Source: Treponema sp. (lineage in GTDB: Bacteria; Spirochaetota; Spirochaetia; Treponematales; Treponemataceae). From it: a DNA stretch of 64,000 nt. Position numbers and translations under genes: made by a program. The notes beneath the pieces are model-generated. The model had not been told where the DNA came from, ran no database searches, and was given only the letters and a program-made list of their open reading frames with translations. The stretch lies in NCBI GenBank assembly GCA_016281495.1, contig JAEEIU010000015.1:124001-188000 (forward strand), given 5' to 3'. This document shows, piece by piece, positions 43,822 to 51,311 of this stretch (positions are counted from its first letter, which is position 1; each line of letters begins with the position of its first letter).

Positions 43822-44679
43822 ATGGCATCAGATATCGTGGATTATGAAACAGCATATAGCATTTTCTCTGGGATTATGCAGAAAATAAAGGGGTGGGAGG
43901 ATGGGTGTGATTCGGATTTCCTTGAAGTTGGGCTCAAGTGCCTTGAATTTCATAAAGGGGATCTGATAACTCTTGCATCATCACCATTGCCTTACAAAAC
44001 ATATTTCGCAATAAATATATTGCAAAAACTGTCTGTTGAAAAACACATCCCTGCGTGTTATCTGTCGGTTGGACTGGAAAAAAATAAACTTATTGGAAGC
44101 TGCTTGTTTTCATTAAACTCTAAAGTTGGGTATAGAAAAATCTATGATGGATTTTTTAGGTCTGAGGATGTTCAAAAGATAAATCAGTCTTTTCTGGAAA
44201 TTAAGGATTCTCCAATATATGTCGTAAACCTGCCAAATTGTAGGTTTGGGGAATGCTGTGATAAAATTCAAAGCCTTGTAGAGGAGAAAAAGATTGAACT
44301 GCTTTTCATTGATGATTTTTTTCTTTTTGAAGACCTTCTGGACAATGACAATCCTCCGCAGCATAGAAAAAAGCTGGGAGAAATAATGATTCAGTTAAGG
44401 CAAATGGCCCTGGATTATAAAATTCCAATAATTCTGATGATTGACATGCTGCCGGAAGATGAAAAAAAGAAACTGACTTTAAGTGATTTCAAAAAGAATA
44501 TGATTATTCCTTATTTGTCAGATATGGTAATTTTCATCAATCAAAATGAACGCTCAGATGATGCTTGTATGGAGTGGAATGAAATTCACGATGTTACAAT
44601 AAGTGTAGAAAAAAACAAGCCTGGATTATTATATGATTTGAATGTCCAGTATAACCAAGAACTGTCATTGTTTGAATGA
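43822..44679 (+). CDS. DnaB-helicase-like C-terminal domain with lost P-loop
   Basis: A 285-residue protein that tracks the RecA-like domain of replicative helicase DnaB: FHKGDLITLASSP (43-55), ACYLSVGLEKNKL (78-90), PIYVV, LLFIDDFFLFEDLL (Walker B, about 160-173), KLGEIMIQLRQMALDYKIPIILMID, YLSDMVIFINQ and VEKNKPGLLYDLNVQY. The P-loop that should read PSMGKT is PLPYKT, losing the GKT glycine; the catalytic Glu (FSLE) is Gly, and the KxRNGPTG finger is KNKPG. So it should not hydrolyse ATP. The N-terminal collar domain is missing. ATG 43822 lies four bases after the DUF262 stop. Confidence 0.75.
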   Translation: MASDIVDYETAYSIFSGIMQKIKGWEDGCDSDFLEVGLKCLEFHKGDLITLASSPLPYKTYFAINILQKLSVEKHIPACYLSVGLEKNKLIGSCLFSLNSKVGYRKIYDGFFRSEDVQKINQSFLEIKDSPIYVVNLPNCRFGECCDKIQSLVEEKKIELLFIDDFFLFEDLLDNDNPPQHRKKLGEIMIQLRQMALDYKIPIILMIDMLPEDEKKKLTLSDFKKNMIIPYLSDMVIFINQNERSDDACMEWNEIHDVTISVEKNKPGLLYDLNVQYNQELSLFE

Positions 44680-44703
44680 TAGCGTGGTTTGACAATCCCA
44701 GTT

Positions 44704-45231
44704 TTATTCAATCGGATCCGCGCAATATTCCTTTCTTCTGCATCCCTTGCAATGGGCGCCCATCCATACTTTGTCAAATTGTGTGGCGGCCTGCTTAACG
44801 AAGTCTTTGTTTTTGCTGTAGACACCGGCTTCAAAATTGCGGGTGTTTTCTCCCTTCATGCCGAGACCTGCTCCTGTTAGGTTTGCTGAGCCTACGTAGG
44901 CTGCCTTAAGGTCTAAGATGATGATTTTAAAATGAACGCGGGGGCAGAGGACTCTTTCTACTCCTTCGATTAGGGCAGGGTATTTGTCAAAATCTTCTCG
45001 GAATGCCGGACCTGGTTCCTTTGCATGAATCAGTCGGATTGCGACACCAGCTTTTGCCAGATCAGACAAGACTTCAAGAAATGGTTTTGTTCCTCTTCCG
45101 TCTTTTACGTAAAGGTCCTTTATGTCTGCCGTTCCAATCCAAAGAGTTTTTTTGCAGTCCCTTATGCGTTCAATAACTTTTTCGTAGTGGTCTTCGTTTG
45201 CTATATATTGAAATTCAGCTTCGTCAGTCAT
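44704..45231 (-). CDS. Phospholipase-D-like nuclease/phosphodiesterase
   Basis: A 175-residue protein with one HKD motif: RVHFKIIILDLKAAYVGSANLTGAGLG (H-x-K-x4-D, then GSxNxT). Single-HKD proteins work as dimers and include Nuc-type nucleases. A C-terminal Cys set CKGCRRKEYC may bind metal. The only gene of the inner island on the minus strand besides 38409. No ribosome site precedes the ATG; TTGCTT-17-TATTAT (the -10 at 45239-45244 on the minus strand) ends seven bases before it, so the transcript is probably leaderless. Confidence 0.82.
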   Translation of the reverse strand: MTDEAEFQYIANEDHYEKVIERIRDCKKTLWIGTADIKDLYVKDGRGTKPFLEVLSDLAKAGVAIRLIHAKEPGPAFREDFDKYPALIEGVERVLCPRVHFKIIILDLKAAYVGSANLTGAGLGMKGENTRNFEAGVYSKNKDFVKQAATQFDKVWMGAHCKGCRRKEYCADPIE

Positions 45232-45281
45232 TAAAAAAATAATAGCAGAAAAGAATTAAAAAAGCAAACTTTTTTTTCTGG

Positions 45282-45316
45282 TCCATCATCCACTGAAATA
45301 CCACCTGTATTATTTT
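45282..45316 (+). promoter_or_regulatory. Island operator-promoter 6 (imperfect)
   Basis: TCCATCA-TCCAC-TGAAATA (45282-45300), right arm degenerate, 10 bases, TATTTT (45311-45316). It drives the SMC-like gene at 45372 and probably the gene at 46029. Confidence 0.6.
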
Positions 45317-45371
45317 AAATTATATCATTAAATGATTCTTTTAACGTGTAAATTATTTTTGAGGTGATAAT

Positions 45372-45995
45372 ATGATATTGACAAATTCTGATTCTATTGC
45401 TGGAGACATGTATCTCAAAACAGTTTTAATTCATGGTTTTAAAACTTTTGCCGGGTCAACGCAAATGGAAATGTGCAGGGACTTCAATATTGTTTTGAGT
45501 CAGGACTTTTCATTGACTTATGATTTGCTATATGCCATCGACTGGGCATTTAGAAATGATTCAGAAGAGCAGGAGGTTTCGGAAGTCATTTCATGTGGAA
45601 GTGATGGTAAGCCGCTTGTGGATTTTGCAGAAATTGAGTTATGTTTTGGGGTAACCGGAAGTGATGCCCAGGATTATGTCTGCAAGAAAAGGATAAGCGT
45701 AGATCATGAAAACTCAGAGGGAAAAGGTAAGGTCACTTATTCAATCGACGATAAGGTTGTTTCAAGATATGAATATGCGTCAGTTAAAAAACTCATTCCA
45801 TTGGTTTTTGCAGGAATCATTATGGAAAATGCGAATATGTATGCAGAGGATATTAAACAGCAGTGTGCCAATAGGCAGACAGTGATTGCAACAACAGATA
45901 AATCAATTATTTCAGTGCTTAAACCCGCACATCTGATTGGACTTGTAAAGAAAGATGGAATCACAGAAGTTCATCTCTTGAGTAACGCAGATTAA
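45372..45995 (+). CDS. Mini-SMC: SMC head mimic without Walker A, hinge or coiled coil
   Basis: A 207-residue protein whose first part copies the SMC N-terminal head: MYLKTVLIHGFKTFAGSTQM (13-32) corresponds to the SMC start MYLKxIELxGFKSFAxxT, and PLVDFAEIELCF matches the following strand. Its last 40 residues copy the SMC C-terminus (QTVIATTDKSI... then a VKKDGITEVHLLS end, matching FIVITHNKxTM...GVTxxExGVSxVVSV). The P-loop (GPNGSGKSN) reads LSQDFSLTYD, no ABC signature or Walker B is evident, and the roughly 900 residues of coiled coil and hinge are gone. It cannot bind ATP normally but might dock on SMC or ScpA. GAGG precedes ATG. Confidence 0.75.
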   Translation: MILTNSDSIAGDMYLKTVLIHGFKTFAGSTQMEMCRDFNIVLSQDFSLTYDLLYAIDWAFRNDSEEQEVSEVISCGSDGKPLVDFAEIELCFGVTGSDAQDYVCKKRISVDHENSEGKGKVTYSIDDKVVSRYEYASVKKLIPLVFAGIIMENANMYAEDIKQQCANRQTVIATTDKSIISVLKPAHLIGLVKKDGITEVHLLSNAD

Positions 45996-46028
45996 ACAAT
46001 TGCATTATTCAACAAGAAGGAGCGTATT

Positions 46029-46415
46029 ATGCCAAATCCAAAAGTCGGGATATTCTGGTTTTATAAGGGCAAGGTTATTTTTTCTCATGCCGTTTCAGTT
46101 GACGATGGCCTTCTTTATGGGGATGCCATAACTGGAACAAGTGATCATGCTGAATATTGGGAAGAGCTAAGAAAAGACGGAAAACTGAATGTTTTGGATG
46201 AAAGTCTGCGTGAAGAATACTTTTCCATAGCTCGTGGCCGTGTTGTTTTTCACAAGGATACTGGGAAATTCTCGCTATACCATGGTAACAACATGAAAAA
46301 GCCCGATTTGCATAAAGTTGCCTTATTCTTCAATCTGCCGGAAGATAGGACTGATTTTGCACAAGATTTGCACTATTGCGACCTTACGGATTCTGAATGG
46401 AATAAAATATTTTGA
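46029..46415 (+). CDS. Conserved small protein, unknown
   Basis: A 128-residue cytoplasmic protein, MPNPKVGIFWFYKGKVI at the start, then YGDAITGTSDHAEYWEEL and IARGRVVFHKDTGKFSLYHGN. I recall similar uncharacterised proteins (YGDAI, H-x-E-Y/F-W, P/ARGRVVF patterns) in many bacteria, but no function. AGGAG precedes ATG, 33 bases after the mini-SMC stop, so it is co-transcribed with it under operator 6. Confidence 0.72.
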   Translation: MPNPKVGIFWFYKGKVIFSHAVSVDDGLLYGDAITGTSDHAEYWEELRKDGKLNVLDESLREEYFSIARGRVVFHKDTGKFSLYHGNNMKKPDLHKVALFFNLPEDRTDFAQDLHYCDLTDSEWNKIF

Positions 46416-46428
46416 AAAAATTTTAAAG

Positions 46429-46463
46429 TCTATCAACGAATGATAGAGTAAGTGTGGTATTAA
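46429..46463 (+). promoter_or_regulatory. Island operator-promoter 7, perfect palindrome at WYL regulator 1
   Basis: TCTATCA-ACGAA-TGATAGA (46429-46447) is a perfect inverted repeat, followed by 10 bases and TATTAA (46458-46463). It precedes the WYL regulator at 46517 by 70 bases, as expected for autoregulation. Confidence 0.8.
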
Positions 46464-46516
46464 TATATCATAGATAGCCAAGATAAAGACATTATGTCGG
46501 CTTACAGGAGGACATC

Positions 46517-47500
46517 ATGAGTGAAAAAACACAGAGACGGAATGGGGAACGTTTCGCAATTTTGGAAAGGCTTGCAGAGATTCACAGGAAAATAAAATCA
46601 GGATGCTATCCAAACGCAAGACAGCTTGCTTATAGTCTGGAAGTCAGTGTTCCAACCATCAATCGTGATGTTGAATTTTTAAAAGACAGGTTCTATGCAC
46701 CAATTGAATATGATGCAAAAAATCGTGGATATTATTATTCTGAAGACTATGACATGCCGTTAAACCGCATTTCACCGGCAGACATGCAGGCACTTTTTTC
46801 TGCAAAGATGCTCCTTTCAAGCTACGAGGGAACTCCTGTTTATGAGGAAGCGGAAAAGATAATCGATTTGCTTACCGATACAAAAAGCTCTGGAAATTCA
46901 AGTTTCCTTAAGAGGATAGCCGTGGCACCTTCGCCAAAAATCGTTGTGGATGAAAACTTGTGGTCCAAGATAGTCAACGCCATGCAGGAAAACCACGTGA
47001 TTGAGTTTGACTATAACGGAAGATGGAATCCAGGTTCAACCCACCGCCGTGTGCATCCGTATCAGATACTACTTGATGAGGGAGTATGCTTTGTATTTGG
47101 GTATTCCGAAGAAAGGGATGCGGAACGAATTTTTGCCCTGAACAGAATTAAAAATCTTGTCGTCACAAAGAATACGTTTGAGCTGCCAAAGGATTTTGAT
47201 TTTGCCCTGCGTTGTGGCGGAGGAAAATTCGGTGTCTTTATGACTGGCGATGTGGAAGAATTCGTAATAGATTTTTATGATGAATCTCGAAACGTTGCAA
47301 AGGACTGCATTTGGGCAAATGATCAGAAAATAACGGATTACGATGAAGAATGCCGTACGCAAATCAGCTTTACTTCAACACAAAGCCTTAAAATCATGGA
47401 ATGGGTCCTTTCTCAAGGCAAAAACGCCTGCCCCGTCTCCCCAAAGTGGTTTGTCCAGGACTGGAAAAAAGAAATTGAAGCTATGTCCAAGATGATATGA
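46517..47500 (+). CDS. WYL-domain transcriptional regulator 1
   Basis: A 327-residue regulator. The N-terminal winged helix (RFAILERLAEIHRKIKSGCYPNARQLAYSLEVSVPTINRDVEFLK) is followed by a WYL domain (about 155-215: HVIEFDYNGRW, HRRVHPYQILLDEGVCFVFGYSE, RIFALNRIKNL) and a WCX dimer/tail domain. WYL domains bind oligonucleotides or nucleotides; relatives BrxR and CapW repress phage-defence genes. A perfect operator lies directly upstream and the same palindrome precedes most genes of the island, so this protein is the best candidate for their regulator, with WYL regulator 2. GGAGG precedes ATG. Confidence 0.92.
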   Translation: MSEKTQRRNGERFAILERLAEIHRKIKSGCYPNARQLAYSLEVSVPTINRDVEFLKDRFYAPIEYDAKNRGYYYSEDYDMPLNRISPADMQALFSAKMLLSSYEGTPVYEEAEKIIDLLTDTKSSGNSSFLKRIAVAPSPKIVVDENLWSKIVNAMQENHVIEFDYNGRWNPGSTHRRVHPYQILLDEGVCFVFGYSEERDAERIFALNRIKNLVVTKNTFELPKDFDFALRCGGGKFGVFMTGDVEEFVIDFYDESRNVAKDCIWANDQKITDYDEECRTQISFTSTQSLKIMEWVLSQGKNACPVSPKWFVQDWKKEIEAMSKMI

Positions 47501-47622
47501 TGGGGTTTGGGTGATTAACTCTACGCATCCATAAACGACAAGTTTAATGAAAGCTTTTATGCCTCATGCTATATTGAACAAAGCGAATATCCGATTGTTT
47601 TTTTTGGAAAAAAGGTTTCTGC

Positions 47623-47656
47623 TTTATCATGCAATGATAGAATAAACATGTATATT
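47623..47656 (+). promoter_or_regulatory. Island operator-promoter 8
   Basis: TTTATCA-TGCAA-TGATAGA (47623-47641), 9 bases, TATATT (47651-47656). It drives the AAA ATPase gene at 47683. The 120 bases before it, downstream of the WYL gene, hold nothing recognisable. Confidence 0.7.
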
Positions 47657-47682
47657 GTTAGCTATATAATGAGGAGGAAAGT

Positions 47683-49347
47683 ATGGAAGAACAGGTTAAA
47701 GGCAAGAAAGTCCGCTGGAATGTCTCAAAGGCAATGTCATGTGTATACCATGTTTTATTAGGTTCAAAACTAAGGATAAGGAAGTTAAAGGCCTACACTA
47801 CAGCAATGAAAAATTTGATGTCGCTCTATAAGCTCAATCAAACGCAGGTATGGATTCTGTGCATGGCATGTGAGCGATATTTTGAATCTGAAGATACCAT
47901 CACCCTTAAAAATATTGCAAGCGACCTTGAAATGCCTGTGTTGTACATTGTCAGCTGGAAGAAAGAAATGGAGGCTCTTGTTGATAAAAGGTTTCTGGAG
48001 CAAAACGGAAGGAACGGTGCTTTCCAGCCATTAAATGACTTAAACGAATCAATCTGTGAAAATATAGAATATATACCACAGCCAGTCCACGAAGAAGATG
48101 ATATAGATTTCATAAATCATATGGCAGACCGTTATGAATCGCGTCGGGAAGAAAATAAGTCTGCAAGGGCGATACAGTGGGAGCTTGTCGGATACGAAAT
48201 GAAACATAGAAACCTTCCGGTAGTCCAGCGTGTGTTAAAAGAGATTGTAAACTTCGAAAACCGCTTTATCCTTTACGATATTGCTAATGATTTGTTGAAA
48301 GGCGGAGAGTCAAACCTGAATACAACACTGTCGGATTTGTATGATGGGGGAGAAAGATATCGGGTTGCCACAGCGATGATGGAAGAAAAACATGAATTGT
48401 TTAAGAATGGACTTGTTGAGTTTTCTAGAAAAGGAAATCTCTCTGATGCGACAATAACTCTTTCCGATAAAGGACGTAAGCTTCTGCTTGGTGATAAAGC
48501 TTTTCTTTTTGAAGATTCAATCAACGACAAAAACCTTATCAAGGTGGATTCAATTAAAGAAAAAAGGCTGTTTTATAGCGAGGATAATCAAAAGGAAATC
48601 AACCGTCTTAAGAATGCCCTGCAGGAAGAAAAACTCAAGGAAATACAGCAAAGGCTCAAGGATGACGGGCTTCCTGTTGGCGTGGCGGTTCTTCTTTATG
48701 GTGCTCCTGGAACTGGTAAGACTGAATCTGTAATGCAAATCGCAAAGGAAACTGGCCGCTCAATCGTTCATGTTGATATCAGCGAAGCAAAATCTGCCTG
48801 GTTTGGTGAAAGCGAAAAACGCATCAAGAAGATTTTTACCAGCTACAGAAATGCCTGCGAAATCTGCGAGAAAAAAGACGAAAAGATGCCGATCCTTTTG
48901 TTTAATGAAGCGGATGCGCTTATTTCCAAAAGGAAAAAAGACACTTCCGGAAACTGTGCACAGACAGAAAATGCAATCCAGAACATCATCCTGGAAGAGC
49001 TTGAAAGCCTTAAGGGCATCTTTATTGCAACAACCAATCTTGCTTCCAATATGGATTCTGCCTTTGAACGACGCTTTCTTTTCAAGATAAAGTTTGAAAA
49101 CCCGTCAACAGAAGCCATGACTTCAATCTGGATGAACAAGCTTTCCTGGCTCGATGAAAAGTCAGCCACAGAGTTTGCAAGAGACTACGACTTCTCCGGC
49201 GGCCAAATAGACAACATCGTCCGCAAGATTGCAATGAACGAAGTGATTACCGGCGAACGGCCAGCACTTTCTGATATTCACCATATGTGTAAGTGTGAGA
49301 AAATAGAAAATTCAGAATGTGGAAGACACATCGGATTTGGAATGTAA
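47683..49347 (+). CDS. AAA ATPase of the FtsH/CDC48-like group
   Basis: A 554-residue ATPase. The N-terminal half (about 1-300) is helical with winged-helix-like segments and no known domain. The AAA module follows: Walker A LLYGAPGTGKTESV (about 342-355), GESEKRIKKIF, Walker B PILLFNEADALI (Asp to Asn at the first acid, as I recall for this subgroup, but E and D kept), sensor IATTNL, arginine finger FERRFLFK, and the lid SGGQIDNIVRK. Presumably remodels proteins. Expressed from operator 8, next to the WYL regulator. AGGAGG precedes ATG. Confidence 0.87.
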   Translation: MEEQVKGKKVRWNVSKAMSCVYHVLLGSKLRIRKLKAYTTAMKNLMSLYKLNQTQVWILCMACERYFESEDTITLKNIASDLEMPVLYIVSWKKEMEALVDKRFLEQNGRNGAFQPLNDLNESICENIEYIPQPVHEEDDIDFINHMADRYESRREENKSARAIQWELVGYEMKHRNLPVVQRVLKEIVNFENRFILYDIANDLLKGGESNLNTTLSDLYDGGERYRVATAMMEEKHELFKNGLVEFSRKGNLSDATITLSDKGRKLLLGDKAFLFEDSINDKNLIKVDSIKEKRLFYSEDNQKEINRLKNALQEEKLKEIQQRLKDDGLPVGVAVLLYGAPGTGKTESVMQIAKETGRSIVHVDISEAKSAWFGESEKRIKKIFTSYRNACEICEKKDEKMPILLFNEADALISKRKKDTSGNCAQTENAIQNIILEELESLKGIFIATTNLASNMDSAFERRFLFKIKFENPSTEAMTSIWMNKLSWLDEKSATEFARDYDFSGGQIDNIVRKIAMNEVITGERPALSDIHHMCKCEKIENSECGRHIGFGM

Positions 49348-49363
49348 AGATGTGTGTAATTGA

Positions 49364-49400
49364 ATGTCACGCGGATTCGATTTTACTACGTAAAATCTGA
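49364..49400 (+). repeat. Dispersed hairpin repeat, copy 5
   Basis: Tag ATGTCACGCGGATTCG, then the perfect stem GATTTTAC / GTAAAATC (49379-49397) with loop TAC. Its arms differ from copies 1, 4 and 6 but pair perfectly. It sits just after the AAA ATPase stop in the same orientation. Confidence 0.75.
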
Positions 49401-49489
49401 GGAAGAAAGTATTTTGAAATTATTGGGTTTATTCAGGCTTGCTTTTTCACAATCTGTAATCTATAATTAAATCTGGAGGCAATCTATAC

Positions 49490-50185
49490 ATGTTTGAAAC
49501 TGTATCTGAATTTGATGGCATAATCAAATCTGAGTGGGGTAAGAATAATTCATTTGTAGTTCTTGATGGAATTATAGATATTGACCAATATAAAAATGCA
49601 CCTGATAAGGTTTTATGGATACTCAAAGAAGGAAATGAAAGTGGGGGAAAAGATGGAAACTGTCGGAATCATCGTGATTTTCATAAAAATGTTGCTTATT
49701 TCTATAATGGGTGGAAATCTACTTACAAAAACCTAATTAGAGCAACTTATGGTATACTTAATAATCTTTCATATAAAGATTTACCAACCTTAGATAATGA
49801 TGCAACGATAAATGGTGAAAATATCTTAGAAAAAATCGCTTTGATAAATATAAACAAAAATGGTGGTAATTCACAGGCAAACCATACGATAATAGAAGCG
49901 AATTATACAAAACATAAAGATGTTATTTTAAAACAGATAGCAGGTATTGAACCTAATATTATAATTAATTGTAGTAAAGTAAGACGATTGTTTGATGATT
50001 TAATAAAGATTTATGATTTGCAAAAGAAACAATTTGATGCACGACCTGAATTTAAATATTCAGTTGATTATGCTGAAAATTCAAAAAATTTGTTAATAAA
50101 CTATTGGCATCCTGGTGCTCATATAAAAAGTCAGGCATATCAAAAAATGATTCTTGATATTTATCAAATGTGGAGAGCAAGGTAA
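49490..50185 (+). CDS. Unknown protein, possibly uracil-DNA-glycosylase-like fold
   Basis: A 231-residue A/T-rich gene. The order VLWILKEGNES (about 38-48), INKNGGNSQANHTIIEANYTKH, a central KQIAGIEPNIIINCSKVRRLF and a late LLINYWHPGAHIKSQAY recalls an uncharacterised family with a UDG-like Rossmann arrangement (early strand with a K-E-x-N loop, late HPS-type loop). I cannot name an activity. GGAGG lies 11 bases before ATG. No island operator upstream; between two dispersed hairpin repeats (49364 and 50284). Confidence 0.6.
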   Translation: MFETVSEFDGIIKSEWGKNNSFVVLDGIIDIDQYKNAPDKVLWILKEGNESGGKDGNCRNHRDFHKNVAYFYNGWKSTYKNLIRATYGILNNLSYKDLPTLDNDATINGENILEKIALININKNGGNSQANHTIIEANYTKHKDVILKQIAGIEPNIIINCSKVRRLFDDLIKIYDLQKKQFDARPEFKYSVDYAENSKNLLINYWHPGAHIKSQAYQKMILDIYQMWRAR

Positions 50186-50283
50186 TTGCACTGATTCAAT
50201 AGATTGTAACACAATTAAAAGAATTTACATGGGGTAAAGTCCGCAAAACTTAGCCTTTTGTATTTTGGGTAATTAACTTTCCC

Positions 50284-50318
50284 AGAAATTGCGTAGCAAT
50301 TTCGAATCCGCGTGACAA
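50284..50318 (-). repeat. Dispersed hairpin repeat, copy 6
   Basis: On the minus strand: tag TTTTGTCACGCGGATTCG, stem GAAATTGC / GCAATTTC with loop TAC (50285-50303). It lies 22 bases after the Abi gene stop and in that gene's orientation. Confidence 0.75.
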
Positions 50319-50339
50319 AACAATTGTTCACTATTCTTT

Positions 50340-51284
50340 TTACTCCTTTTCCGAATAATAATCCAGGATTCTACGGGCAAAGCGGTAGGCGTTTTTGATG
50401 TCGGGCTTGTTTTCAAAGTATTGCTTGCGGTAGACCATGCGGTCATCGAAAAAGTCCTTTATTTCCTTTAGGGTCATTTCCTTGACGCGTGGGGAGGAAA
50501 CGAGCTTGGTGTAGACGGAAAGCATTACGGCAAAATCATTCAACAGCGGGACTTTCATGCAGTTGGCGATTGTTCCGTTGCCGATGCCAAGGTTGCCATT
50601 AATAAGTTCGAAATTGGTCTCAAGGTCAGTCTTGAAATTTGCTTGGGACTTGAACGATGTAAGAAGACATACGTTGTGTGCGCAGGCGTTGCGGATGCGT
50701 CGGACGGATTCAAAATGTTTTGTGTATTCGCATTCCATGTGCATGAAGTCATAGTAATATGCATAAAAGCAAATGAAGTCTGCAAATGTAATCATCTCCA
50801 CAAAATTCCAGACGGCCGGTGTATCCAAATACTTCTGGAATGAATTTCCGCCATAACCTGAAATCTTGGAAAACTGAACCAGGCTTTCTTTTGCCTTGGG
50901 ATGTCCTTCAAGGAACTTTTGTACGACCTCATAACCGTCATCTGCGGGATTGTTCTGGCAGTCGTTTACAAGTTTTACTTTAAGATAGTGCTCAAGGTCA
51001 ATAGTCATCTTTAGGAGAATTTTCCTTAAGAACATGTCTATTGTGGAAAGCTCAACCAAATGGCCAAAGTCAAGCCCGATGAATTTGCCACTCTTTGTCT
51101 GTTCCGTGCATGTGGAACAATATTGCTTTAGGCGGAAAAAGAAATTGTTTTTTTCAAGAAAGCTTTTTGCCTTTTCTTCATCCATCAAGTTGAATGTAAT
51201 GCCAAGGTTGTCCTTGCAATATTCAATTACTTCCGGGACTGTGAGTTTTTGGGGCTTTGCGGGTGTAAATTCTTTCTTGGACAT
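50340..51284 (-). CDS. Abi-family (AbiD/F-like) protein with HEPN motif
   Basis: A 314-residue Abi_2-family protein. Landmarks: LTVPEVIEYCKDNLGITF with KAKSFLEKNNFFFRLKQYC at the start (the family's F-L-x-x-x-N-Y-F-R-L-x-x-Y segment) and RRIRNACAHNVCL (about 195-207), which holds the R-x4-H of HEPN ribonucleases. Abi_2 proteins are implicated in phage abortive infection, probably through RNA cleavage. AGGAG precedes ATG. It lies 27 bases downstream of WYL regulator 2 in the same direction, so probably one operon controlled by operator 9. Confidence 0.87.
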   Translation of the reverse strand: MSKKEFTPAKPQKLTVPEVIEYCKDNLGITFNLMDEEKAKSFLEKNNFFFRLKQYCSTCTEQTKSGKFIGLDFGHLVELSTIDMFLRKILLKMTIDLEHYLKVKLVNDCQNNPADDGYEVVQKFLEGHPKAKESLVQFSKISGYGGNSFQKYLDTPAVWNFVEMITFADFICFYAYYYDFMHMECEYTKHFESVRRIRNACAHNVCLLTSFKSQANFKTDLETNFELINGNLGIGNGTIANCMKVPLLNDFAVMLSVYTKLVSSPRVKEMTLKEIKDFFDDRMVYRKQYFENKPDIKNAYRFARRILDYYSEKE

Positions 51285-51311
51285 TTGATGCTCCTATAAA
51301 ACTGTGTTCGT

